Positions 1-7,903 are shown, counted from the stretch's first letter. The stretch is 17,474 bases of DNA from Stramonita haemastoma (GCA_030674155.1 CM060329.1:27766824-27784297), one strand, 5' to 3'. The notes: generated by a model not told the origin, from the letters alone. Made by a program: numbers and translations.

Positions 1-2
1 TT

Positions 3-1019
3 TTTAGTGGCTATAAAGCCTTCTGTAAGGCGGCAACTAAAGTTAGCCATCAAGGGAGACGATCAGGGGGAGTAGTTTGTTTGATTAAGAATGAGTTATC
101 TGCTCTTGTAAAATATTTAGATGTTCCATACCCTAACATTTGTACTTTTCTCTGTGACAAATCTTTATTGTGTACCTCAAGAAATGTTTTGCTTGTATGT
201 GTGTATATCCCACCTGAAGGCTCTCCTTTTTATAACATGTTTGATAATGATAGTGGGATTGCTATGATGGAAGAATATTTAGCCGATTGTGTGGTTGCTT
301 TGGATGAAGTTGATATAATATTGTGTGGAGACTTAAACAGTAGGACATCAAACTTTTCTTGCCATCATGTGGCAGATGATTTTATTTCAGAGTTTCAAAG
401 TAAAAGCATGTCTCTTAGTGGTAATCGTTATTCTGAAGATTCTGTTATAAATAATTATGGTAAATTATTATTGAATATGTGTACTACATTTAGTTTACAA
501 ATTCTGAATGGTGTATGTAATGGTGATCAGCAGGGTCGCTATACGTACATTTCTGATGGAGGATGCAGTGTTAATGATTATTTTTTAGTGTCAGATGATT
601 TGTTCTCTCAGATTTTTGACTCATGCCGTTTGTTTGTTGCTGAACGTTCTGATTCAGATCACCTTCCTGTGGAATTACATATTAATCCATTGTATAAAAC
701 GTATGTAACAGCCGAAGAGCCATCTGTTGTGGAAAAGTTTGTGTGGGATGAAAACAAACTCTCAGCTTATAAAGATAATCTTTGTGAGGAAGACATGTGT
801 GTAACTTTTTCAAATGCCTTACAGATGATTGATGAGAACATTAATGAAGCTCTAGATTTGTTTAATAGTTGTATAAAGTCCAGTGCTGAATGTATGAAGA
901 AACAGGTACATGTAAAAAAAGGTTTATCAAATGCAACATGGTTTGATAATGAATGTAAAAGTATGAAGTACAGGGTAAGAAAATTATTAAAGACTTACCG
1001 GAAAACGTTTAAAGAATGA
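3..1019 (+). CDS. LINE ORF2 fragment 1: endonuclease domain (5'-partial, frameshifted at its end)
   Basis: This is the apurinic-like endonuclease part of the LINE ORF2 polyprotein, which nicks chromosomal target DNA to prime reverse transcription. The frame is open from position 3. The stretch before position 81 reads through GRRSGGVVCL (54-83), a segment typical of this domain, so 81 (a TTG codon) is not the true start and the protein begins upstream of the window. Visible motifs are CGDLN with its catalytic Asp/Asn pair at about 324-338, the GRYTYISDGG...VNDY stretch at about 534-590, and the terminal SDH catalytic triplet at 654-662 followed by LPVEL. After the domain comes a Lys/Arg-rich linker (about 900-1010). 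The stop TGA at 1017-1019 is caused by a frameshift: dropping one base at about 1017 returns the reading to the reverse transcriptase frame. All catalytic motifs that can be seen look intact. Confidence 0.9.
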   Translation, partial: FSGYKAFCKAATKVSHQGRRSGGVVCLIKNELSALVKYLDVPYPNICTFLCDKSLLCTSRNVLLVCVYIPPEGSPFYNMFDNDSGIAMMEEYLADCVVALDEVDIILCGDLNSRTSNFSCHHVADDFISEFQSKSMSLSGNRYSEDSVINNYGKLLLNMCTTFSLQILNGVCNGDQQGRYTYISDGGCSVNDYFLVSDDLFSQIFDSCRLFVAERSDSDHLPVELHINPLYKTYVTAEEPSVVEKFVWDENKLSAYKDNLCEEDMCVTFSNALQMIDENINEALDLFNSCIKSSAECMKKQVHVKKGLSNATWFDNECKSMKYRVRKLLKTYRKTFKE

Positions 1020-2064
1020 AGACAGAAACTTGTACTGTGTTTTAAGAAGGGAATATAAATACATGCTAGAAAGGAAAAGGAAACAGTATAATATGACATT
1101 ACTTGCAGACATGGTGTCCTCAATCTCTTCTCAAGTCCAGTTCTGGAAATGTGTTAAGAAGGCGTCATTTAGAAATAGTCAGCCAAAGAATAGTATATCA
1201 GTTGACAGTTGGTTTCAACATTTCAAAACCCTGTTGGAGAAAGACTCATCAGACAACTCCATGAATACTAATGTTGACTATGATGAAAGTGAGGAAGATT
1301 TTGATCGTCCAGTATCTAAAGGTGAAATATATTGGGCACTTAGAAAACTAAAGAATGATAAAGCAGCAGGTCCTGATCAAATCATTGGAGAATTGCTGAA
1401 AAATGGAGGTGAAGATGTTGTGCTTTTCCTTCTAAAATTATTCAACAAAATCTTTGAGGATGGCCTTTTCCCAGATAACTGGACTGAATCTATAATCCTA
1501 ACATTACACAAAAAGGGCGATGTTGATAACCCTAATAACTACAGAGGAATTTCTCTTAGTGATATAAGTAGTAAGTTGTATAGTACTATCATTAATAATA
1601 GATTACAGGAATGGGTTATGAAAAATGATATTACAGGTGAACACCAAGCTGGTTTTAAGAGAGGATATTCCACTATAGATCATATGTTTACTCTGCTTGC
1701 GTTTGTACAGAAACAGTTTGCTCTTAACCGTAAGCTCTATGTAGCATTTATTGATTTTGAAAAGGCATTTGATTCTGTTAATAGAAACTTGTTGTGGCCT
1801 ATTCTCCTGAAAAATGGTGTGAAGGGTAAATTATTACGATGTTTGAGAGCCATGTATCAGAATGTCAGAAGCAGAATAAGATGTGGTACTAAACTGACTG
1901 ATGTAATATACTGTACCACTGGTGTTAAACAGGGTGATGTATGTAGCCCTTTACTGTTTTCGGTTTTTATTAACGAGTTAGCCAGAGAAGTCATCAATAA
2001 TGGTAAACATGGTGCCACTTTTCCCCCAAGATGCCACAGAATTATCTATTCTTCTACTTGCTGA
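1018..2064 (+). CDS. LINE ORF2 fragment 2: reverse transcriptase, fingers and palm
   Basis: This is the central part of the same ORF2 polyprotein, one frame over from the endonuclease piece. Coding similarity resumes directly after the shift at about 1017, so the fragment has no start codon of its own. Reverse transcriptase landmarks appear in the expected order: LKNDKAAGPD (about 1345-1374), LHKKGDVDNPNNYRGISL (about 1504-1557), EHQAGFKRGYST (about 1639-1674), box A FIDFEKAFDSVN with the first catalytic Asp (about 1747-1782), and box B GVKQGDVCSPLLF (about 1921-1959). True coding similarity stops near the T4-C5 run at 2019-2027. The residues from there to the stop at 2062-2064 are out of frame and meaningless. 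RNA-templated DNA synthesis is the known role of the family. Confidence 0.92.
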   Translation, partial: EDRNLYCVLRREYKYMLERKRKQYNMTLLADMVSSISSQVQFWKCVKKASFRNSQPKNSISVDSWFQHFKTLLEKDSSDNSMNTNVDYDESEEDFDRPVSKGEIYWALRKLKNDKAAGPDQIIGELLKNGGEDVVLFLLKLFNKIFEDGLFPDNWTESIILTLHKKGDVDNPNNYRGISLSDISSKLYSTIINNRLQEWVMKNDITGEHQAGFKRGYSTIDHMFTLLAFVQKQFALNRKLYVAFIDFEKAFDSVNRNLLWPILLKNGVKGKLLRCLRAMYQNVRSRIRCGTKLTDVIYCTTGVKQGDVCSPLLFSVFINELAREVINNGKHGATFPPRCHRIIYSSTC

Positions 2065-2374
2065 TGATGTTATCCTGCTATCTGAAACAGTTGTTGGCTT
2101 ACAAAAGCAGTTAAATAGCTTGAGCAGTGCTGCAGTGGCACTTGATCTTAAGGTTAATCTGAATAAGAGCAATATCGTTGTATTCAGAAAAGGTGGTCAT
2201 TTAGCTGCTCATGAAAAATGGTTGTACAATGGTAAAGTCATGCCTGTGATTAATGTATATAAATACTTAGGAATCTGTTTTTCTACAAAGCTTAGTTTCA
2301 CAACTGCATGTAAAGATCTGGCAAGTCGAGGTAAACGAAGTTTGTTATTGGTTTTGAGAAAATTACGAATATTG
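2020..2374 (+). CDS. LINE ORF2 fragment 3: reverse transcriptase catalytic ADD motif and thumb (3'-truncated by gap)
   Basis: This continues the reverse transcriptase after a second one-base shift within or near the homopolymers TTTT-CCCCC (2019-2027). It opens with FPQDATELSILLLADDV. The ADD triplet at 2060-2068 is box C, with the two metal-binding Asp residues (LADD instead of the commoner YADD or FADD). Further family signs are the NLNKSNIVVFRKGG stretch (about 2156-2197) and KYLGICFS (about 2261-2284), which mark the end of the palm and the thumb. The open frame runs straight into the Ns at 2375, so the C-terminal end of the polyprotein is not in this assembly. Sequence past the gap is unrelated purine repeat and should not be translated with it. 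Confidence 0.88.
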
Positions 2375-2474
2375 NNNNNNNNNNNNNNNNNNNNNNNNNN
2401 NNNNNNNNNNNNNNNNNNNNNNNNNNNNNNNNNNNNNNNNNNNNNNNNNNNNNNNNNNNNNNNNNNNNNNNNNN
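2375..2474. other. Assembly gap, exactly 100 Ns
   Basis: The run of N is exactly 100 bases, the conventional placeholder for a gap of unknown length. The true distance and even the order between the LINE and the purine tract are therefore uncertain. Confidence 0.99.
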
Positions 2475-4294
2475 AGGGGAGGGAAGGGGAGGAGGAGTGG
2501 GGGAGAGAGAGAGGAGAGAGAGGAGGAGAGAGAGAGAGAGGAGAGAGGGAAGGGGAGGAGGAGAGAGAGAGGAGAGAGAGGAGAGGAGGGAGGAGAGAGA
2601 GAGAGGGAGGGGAGAGAGGGAGAGGAGAGTGAGAGGAGAGAGAGAGAGGGAGAGAGAGGGGAGGAGAGGAGAGGAGAGAGGAGAGGGAGAGAGAGAAGGA
2701 GGAGGGAGAGAGAGAAGAGGAGAGAGGAGGAGGGAGAGGAGAGAGAGAGGGAGGAGAGGAGGGAGGGGGAGAGAAGGGGAGAGAGAGAGGTGAGAGGGAG
2801 GAGAGGGGATGAGAGAGAGAGGGAGAGATGATGAAGGAGGGAGAGAGAGGAGAGGAGAGGGAGAGAAGGAGGAGAGAGGAGGAGAGGGTGGAGGAGAGGA
2901 GGAGGTGAGAGAGAGAGAGGGAGGAGAGGAGGAGAGTGAGGGAGGGTGATGAGAGGAGAGAGGAAGGGAGAGAGGAGGAGGAGGGGAGGAGAGAGAGAGA
3001 GAGGAGGAGATGAGAGGAGAGAGAAGAGAGGATGAGGGAGAGTGAGAGAGGGAGAGAGGAGGGAGGGGAGAGAGGAGAGGAGAGAGAAGGAGGAGGAGAG
3101 GAGTGAGAGAGAGGAGGAGAGGAGGAGAGAGTGGAGAGAGGAGAGAGGAGGAGGAGAGGGAGAGGAGAGAGGAGAGAGAGAGAGAGAGGGAGGAGACGGA
3201 GAGGGAGGAGAGGAGGAGAGGAGGAGAGGAGGGGGAGTGAGAGAGAGGATGAGGAGGAGGAGAGGAGAGGAGGGAGGAGAGAGGGGAGAGAGGATGAGAG
3301 GGAGGGAGAGAGGAGAGAGAGGGAGAGGAGGATGAGGAGAGAGAGGAGGGAGAGAGGGGAGTGGAGAGGAGAGTGAAGGAGAGGAGGAGTGAGAGAGGAA
3401 GAGAGAGAGGAGGAGAGAGGGGAGGAGAGAGGAGGAGAGGAGAGAGGGAGGAGAGGAGGGAGAGAGAGAGGAGGAGAGGGAGGAGAGGAGAAGGAGGAGG
3501 AGAGGAGGTGAGGAGAGAGGGGGAGAGGAGGAGGAGAGAGAGAGAGAGAGTGAGAGTGAGGAGAGGGAGAGGAGGGAGGGAAAGGAGGGAGGAGAGAGAG
3601 AGAAGGAGAGAGAGGAGGAGGAGGAGAGAGGAGAGAGAGGAGAGAGGAGAGAGAGGGAGAGAGAGGAGGAGGAGAGAGATGGAGGAGGAGGAGAGAGGGA
3701 GAGTGAGAGAGGAGGGGAGAGAGAGGAGAGGAGAGAGGAGGAGTAGGGGAGAGGAGAGGAGAGGGAGAGAGGGAGGGAGAGGAAGAGAGGGAGAGGAGAG
3801 AGAGGAGAAGAGAGAGGGAGAGGAGGGAGAGAGAGAGAGAGGAGAGGGGAGGAGGTGGAGGAGGGAGAGAGAGAGAGGAGGGAGAGAGAGAGGAGAGGGA
3901 AGAGGAGAGAGGAGAGAGAGAGAGGAGGAGGAGAGAGAGGAGGAGAGGAGAGGAGTGGAGGAGAGAGAGAGGAAGAGAGTGAGGAGGAGAGTGAGAGAGG
4001 AGGGAGAGGAGGAGAGGAGAGAGAGAGGGAGAGGGAAGAGGAGGAGAGGGAGAGAGGAGAGAGAGAGGAGAGAGGGAGAGAAGTGGAGAGAGGGAGGAGA
4101 GAGGAGGTGGAGGAGAGAGAGGAGAGTGAGATGAGAGAGAGAGAGAGGAGAGAGGAGGAGAGGGGTGAGAGGGTGGGAGAGAGAGAGGAAGAAGAGAGAG
4201 GGAAGAAGGAGGAGAGGGAGAGGAGGGGAGAGGAGGGGGGAGTGGAGGAGAGAGGGAGGAGAGAGAGGAGAGAGGAGTGAGAGAGGGGAGAGAG
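2475..4294 (+). repeat. Giant polypurine (GA/GGA) tract, about 1.82 kb
   Basis: The plus strand is almost entirely A and G in irregular mixes of GA, GGA, GGGA and GAA. By eye there is one C (3197) and scattered Ts, usually as GTGAG, GATGAG or GTGG. There is no stable higher-order period. The complementary strand is polypyrimidine. Such mirror-rich tracts can form intramolecular triplex (H-DNA) and stall polymerases, which may explain the gap at its left edge. The long Ser/Leu/Pro frame on the minus strand (2475-4330) and the Arg/Glu/Gly frames on the plus strand exist because purine-only DNA almost never makes a stop codon. They are not genes. Confidence 0.95.
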
Positions 4295-4366
4295 TTTGCT
4301 CCTAGACAGATGGCTTAATGAAAAACACATTGCCTATCAAATGTGCCACTTGGAAATAAAAGAATT

Positions 4367-4485
<119 letters not shown>

Positions 4486-4493
4486 GATAGATA

Positions 4494-4498
<5 letters not shown>

Positions 4499-4592
<94 letters not shown>

Positions 4593-4593
4593 A
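4499..4593 (+). repeat. (GA)n microsatellite with GG interruptions
   Basis: GA repeats run for about 95 bp, broken three times by an extra G. The array is the reverse complement of the TC array at 4370-4440, so the two could pair as an imperfect hairpin with a loop of about 60 nt. Confidence 0.97.
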
Positions 4594-4651
4594 ATCCAGA
4601 AAAAAAACAAATAATCACAGGCTGATTTGATATACTTGCTAGCTGAACTTT

Positions 4652-4672
4652 TACACACACACACACACACAC

Positions 4673-4722
<50 letters not shown>
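4652..4722 (+). repeat. (CA)n microsatellite with one slip
   Basis: This CA array of about 70 bp has a single ACAACA phase change near 4673. It is preceded by short unique sequence (4594-4651). Confidence 0.97.
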
Positions 4723-4723
<1 letters not shown>

Positions 4724-4850
4724 TTAAAAACCGAACAAAGAAGACTAGGTGAAAACTTAAAGAAGTCATGAAGCCTAACACAAATGACCCCAGTCAATAG
4801 ATATTAGAAAACAAACCCCAATTACATAATAAATAACACAATTTTTACAT

Positions 4851-5130
4851 TAATCTGAACGCAGTGTTCTATATTTCTACATACTTAATCTGAATGCAAT
4901 ATTCTTCTTAATTTCTGCATTTATCTGAACGCAATATTCTTCTTAATTTCTGCATTTATCTGAACGCAATATTCTTCTTAATTTCTGCTTTAACCTGAAC
5001 GCAATATTCTCCTTAAATTCTGCATTAACCTGAGCGCAATATTCTCCTTAAATTCTGCATTAACCTGAGCGCAATATTCTTCTTAAATTCTGCATTAATC
5101 TGAACACGGTATTCTTCTTCCCTGTAGCAT
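4851..5130 (+). repeat. Minisatellite: eight 35-bp tandem units
   Basis: Eight head-to-tail copies begin at 4851, 4886, 4921, 4956, 4991, 5026, 5061 and 5096, each exactly 35 bp. The unit starts with TAATCTGAAC or TAACCTGAGC, has the core GCAATATTCTTCTTAA and ends in TTCTGCAT. Units 3-4 and 6-7 are nearly identical, while the outer units 1 and 8 are the most diverged. That is the usual picture of homogenisation by unequal exchange. There is no insertion or deletion between copies. There is no long open frame and no unique spacer between copies, so this is not a CRISPR array. Function is unknown. Confidence 0.93.
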
Positions 5131-5291
5131 ATCTGCAACAACAGCAAAAACAACAACAACCACAGAAAAACAACAACAATGGACATGTACGATACAAATA
5201 TTCAGCTAAAATATAGCTGACGAGTTCTAGAAAAGTAAAGCGAACTCAAGAAAGTAGCTTGAACTGCATCCTCCCTTACCTACCGACACCA

Positions 5292-5294
<3 letters not shown>

Positions 5295-5359
<65 letters not shown>
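5295..5359 (+). repeat. (CT)n microsatellite
   Basis: This is a perfect CT array of about 65 bp. Confidence 0.98.
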
Positions 5360-5361
<2 letters not shown>

Positions 5362-5729
5362 CACTAAAATACTGTACTATACTGCGCTTAAAATTACGAC
5401 AGTTTGTAAGAATGTTTCAGAAAAAAGATGTAACACGAAACGCAAAACAATACAAAACATTTTTTGTTTTAAACGCGAAACTTACAACAGTACAAAGCAA
5501 AACAAAACAAAACAAAAGAGAAAAAACAAACACGAAACTTAAAAACATACAAAACAAAAAAACAAAAAACAAAAACGCTTAAATTTATTCTTAACAAAAA
5601 TCGTTCCCCAATACCACTTAGACAATCACTACTCCATCTTGTACGACATCAGTGTGCATTAACCCCTCAAAGGCTAAAAACGGGAGCGGCTGTCTGCCCT
5701 GCTGTCCTACATGGCGTCCTATACTCTGA
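5360..5729. other. A-rich unique or degenerate stretch without a gene
   Basis: From about 5430 to 5580 the plus strand is rich in AAAC/CAAAA steps with repeated CGAAAC and ACAAAAC blocks, a degenerate simple repeat. The rest (5581-5729) is unique and shows no coding signal or RNA gene. Confidence 0.6.
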
Positions 5730-5749
5730 CCCCCCCCCCCCCCCCCCCC
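5730..5749 (+). repeat. C homopolymer (C20)
   Basis: Twenty consecutive C residues lie directly before a duplicated block. Confidence 0.95.
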
Positions 5750-5856
5750 TGAGTTCCCAAAGGTATAGGTGAATGATAGATTTCACCCCACACCCCACCC
5801 CACCACCCACCCCTACACCCTCCTGAGTTCCCAAAGGTAGGTGGATGATGGATTTT
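5748..5856 (+). repeat. Direct duplication of about 33 bp around a C-rich spacer
   Basis: The block CTGAGTTCCCAAAGGTA...GGTGAATGATAGATTT (about 5749-5783) recurs with few changes at about 5823-5855. The second copy lacks one TA and has two A-to-G differences. Between them lies a CACCCC-rich spacer (about 5784-5822). This is a short local duplication; its origin is not evident. Confidence 0.88.
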
Positions 5857-5918
5857 TATGGACTGGGAGAGGCAGGGTGCACATCGTCCTCTGAGACCTC
5901 ACCCGGCCTTGTGAGGCC

Positions 5919-6510
5919 TGTCATCTCTTCTGTCATGTCCTCTGTCATCTCTTTGTCTTCTGTCCTGTCTTCTGTCATCTCCTCTGTCATCTCTTCTGTC
6001 ATCTCTTCTTTGTCATCTCCTCTGTCATCTCTTCTGTCATCTTCCTCTGTCATCTCTCTGTCATCTCTTGTCCTCTCTGTCATGTCTTCTATCATCTCCT
6101 CTGTCATCTCTCTGTCATCTCCTCCGTCATCTCTTCTGTCATCTCCTCTGTCATCTCTGTCTCTGTCTTCTCTACTGTCATCTCTTCTGTCATCTCCTCT
6201 GTCGTCTCTTCTGTCATCTCCTCTGTCATCTCTTTGTCTTCTGTCATGTCTTCTTCATCTCCTCTGTCATCTCTACTGTCATCTCCTCCGTCATCTCCCC
6301 TGTCATCTCCTCTGTCATCTCCTCTGTCATCTCTACTGTCATCTCCTCTGTCATCTCCTCTTTGTCATCTCTCTGTCATCTCCTCTGTCATCTCTACTGT
6401 CATCTCCTCTGTCATCTCCTCTGTCATCTCTTCTGTCATCTCCTCTGTCATCTCCTCTGTCATCTCCTCTGTCATCTCTTCTGTCATCTCTTCTGTTTTC
6501 TCTTCTGTCA
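5919..6510 (+). repeat. Minisatellite of 12-bp TCTGTCATCTCC-like units
   Basis: About 590 bp consist of TGTCATCTCCTC and TGTCATCTCTTC units and shortened variants (CTCTGTCATC, TTTGTCTTC). Because 12 is a multiple of three, it opens long frames on both strands (Ser-Val-Ile-Ser repeats on plus, Met-Thr-Glu-Glu repeats on minus). Several units have lost or gained one or two bases, so the repeated protein pattern jumps between frames. That argues against selection on a protein. Confidence 0.92.
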
Positions 6511-6587
6511 GGTGGCAGGCAGGGCGCAACTCACAGGGACACCTGCTGCTGAACACCAGGTTTGTGTTTTTTCCTGACTTCTTTCTC

Positions 6588-6900
6588 TTCGGGGGCGGGA
6601 TAGCTCAGTGATCAGAGCACTCGCTTTCCCCCAAGTCAAGTTAAGCGGCGTTGAGCGTTGTTACCAATTGGATGGGTGACCATTTACGCGCCTTGGCTTC
6701 AGTACAGTCCCCCCAGTTCATCCAGCTGTCAATGGATACCTGCCCTCTTTAGGGTCAGGGAAGTTAAAGCAACGAACGAGGGAGAGGAGATGGGCGCCGC
6801 CCTCAATATGCTGGCCCCTAGAGAAGCTGAGGTCTCTGATGCCTTGCTCCCCTACGACCACATAGGCTATAGGACACCCTTTACCTTTCTCTTCTGAGGG
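6588..6900 (+). mobile_element. SINE with a tRNA-like A box and a 5S-rRNA-like control region
   Basis: The left end reads GGGCGGGATAGCTCAGTGAT at about 6592-6611. This matches the 5' arm of a tRNA and includes an A-box-like TAGCTCAGTGAT and AGAGCACTCGCTT. Instead of a tRNA B box, the next part resembles 5S rRNA internal control sequence: GTTAAGC at 6640-6646 and GGATGGGTGACC at 6670-6681. Their spacing of 30 nt is the same as in vertebrate 5S rRNA, and 14 of the 23 bases between them match human 5S as recalled. A non-coding body follows (about 6700-6900) with no long frame. SINEs are transcribed by RNA polymerase III and moved by a partner LINE. The element boundaries, especially the 3' end, are estimates because no clear tail or target duplication is seen. 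Confidence 0.72.
6640..6681 (+). promoter_or_regulatory. 5S-rRNA-like internal control region of the SINE
   Basis: GTTAAGC (6640-6646) resembles 5S box A and GGATGGGTGACC (6670-6681) resembles 5S box C. Their start-to-start spacing of 30 nt equals that of true 5S genes. The flanks do not continue as 5S rRNA, so it is a derived promoter and not a 5S gene. Confidence 0.65.
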
Positions 6901-6915
6901 CTCTAGCTGTCCTGG

Positions 6916-7258
6916 GGTGGGGGTGGGGGGCGAATAGCCTGGTGGTCAAGAGTGATGCGCTCGTGATCTGCAAACCCGGGTTTGAATCTCGTTCAAGAAA
7001 AGTTTTTTTTTCCTCTGAAGTTAACATCAGTGCCGACTTCACTTCTCCCCCAAAATCCTTCGGATGAGACTATAAACCGAGGCCCCGTGTGCGAACGCAC
7101 ACAGAACACCTTGCGCACACGTTAAAACCTGTTCCGCTTTTCGGAGGGGTGGGACATTGTGTGCCGATGGGAACGGGTGATAAAATTGACAAAAGTGCAT
7201 ACACGCGGGGACTGAATGTAAAAAAAAAGTACATGAGTGGTTAAAATAAAGTCTCATC
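6916..7258 (+). mobile_element. tRNA-derived SINE with conserved mollusc-type body
   Basis: A tRNA-like head has an A box TAGCCTGGTGG at 6935-6945 and a B box GGTTTGAATCT at 6979-6989. The 55-bp span across both boxes is the usual tRNA promoter geometry. The body contains CTTCGGATGAGAC and TAAACCGAGGCCCCGTGTGC (about 7058-7091), then a GCGCACACGTTAAAACC stretch. I recognise these from SINEs common in gastropod genomes; that is memory, not a search. The element ends near ATAAAGTCTCATCG (about 7246-7259). It lies immediately downstream of the 5S-like SINE in the same orientation. It is non-coding; the small minus-strand frame here is a shadow. An internal A/T-rich run (7001-7012) and point changes suggest an old copy. 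Confidence 0.8.
6935..6989 (+). promoter_or_regulatory. RNA polymerase III A and B boxes of the SINE
   Basis: A box TAGCCTGGTGG (6935-6945) and B box GGTTTGAATCT (6979-6989), the latter with about two departures from GGTTCGAATCC. The spacing fits a tRNA-type internal promoter. Confidence 0.7.
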
Positions 7259-7660
7259 GTCTTCTTTCACCTCGTCATTTTGATTTGTTAACATTGTGTT
7301 ACTGACGGGTTTTAACCCTATCAACTACCATCAAGTGAAATCATCACTCGTTATTTCGTTCTTCTTCTTCTTGTTATTGTCCTGCTTGCTATCATCGCTT
7401 GACATCGTCAATTAAGATCATCGTCGCTGTTATTCATTTTTACATTATTATGATTATCGTCACCGCGGTCACCACTGCTAGCAGTTCAGATGATCATCAA
7501 CACAACAGTCCTGTTCATCATTACAACGATTCCTTTTGTTGTCATTACTGATTCGCACTATTTACAAATCCCCCCCCCCCCCCTACTTTGCCTGCTGATT
7601 CATCTATGGTAAGTCATTGGGATTCTGTCAATGTGTTACTTTGATTTTTTAAAACAAACT

Positions 7661-7662
<2 letters not shown>
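7259..7662. other. Non-coding stretch with degenerate ATC/TTC steps and a C14 run
   Basis: The sequence has many CATCATC, TTCTTCTTC and GTCATT steps, as in a decayed trinucleotide repeat, and a C homopolymer at about 7570-7583. No gene, RNA or mobile element was recognised. Confidence 0.5.
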
Positions 7663-7747
<85 letters not shown>

Positions 7748-7852
7748 TGTAAATATGTGTGATAATACGCGCGTGCGTGCACACGCGTGTGAGTGTGTGT
7801 GTGTGTTGTGCGCGCGCGCGTGCGTGCGCGCATGTGCATATGTGTGTGCATA

Positions 7853-7903
<51 letters not shown>

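Larger units (their letters stand above)
1..2374 (+). mobile_element. Truncated non-LTR (LINE) retrotransposon, endonuclease plus reverse transcriptase
   Basis: The stretch encodes, in order, an endonuclease/exonuclease/phosphatase-type domain and a non-LTR reverse transcriptase. This is the ORF2 layout of LINEs of the broad CR1/Jockey/I group. Such elements nick target DNA and reverse-transcribe their RNA at the nick. The N-terminal part of the endonuclease is outside the window and the 3' end is lost in a 100-N gap, so neither terminus, UTR, tail nor target-site duplication is visible. Two one-base frameshifts split the frame (about 1017 and 2019-2027), but no in-frame stop lies elsewhere. 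The copy is therefore young, or the shifts are sequencing errors. No RNase H domain is seen before the gap. Clade assignment is inference; a phylogeny of the RT domain would settle it. Confidence 0.93.

Noticed and set aside
81..83. Position 81 as the start codon of the endonuclease protein
   Set aside because: It is TTG in the middle of a conserved domain, and the frame is open and conserved upstream to the window edge.
2475..4330. A minus-strand open frame of more than 600 residues made of Ser, Leu and Pro, and several Arg/Glu/Gly frames on plus
   Set aside because: They exist only because purine/pyrimidine-only DNA rarely contains stop codons. The large frame also reads through the 100-N gap. 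There is no domain, complexity or codon pattern.
4851..5130. CRISPR array
   Set aside because: The 35-bp units are directly adjacent with no unique spacers, and the genomic context is eukaryotic.
5845..6552. 235-residue plus-strand frame of Ser-Val-Ile-Ser repeats as a possible repeat protein
   Set aside because: The array is a 12-bp minisatellite; unit indels of one or two bases shift the pattern between frames, and both strands are equally open.
6590..6681. A functional tRNA gene or 5S rRNA gene
   Set aside because: Only a tRNA-like 5' arm and the 5S control region are present. There is no tRNA T-arm or acceptor pairing and no continuing 5S sequence, so it is a SINE head.
6935..6989. A functional tRNA gene
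   Set aside because: The A and B boxes are present, but no cloverleaf with matching acceptor stem could be drawn. The downstream sequence is a SINE body.
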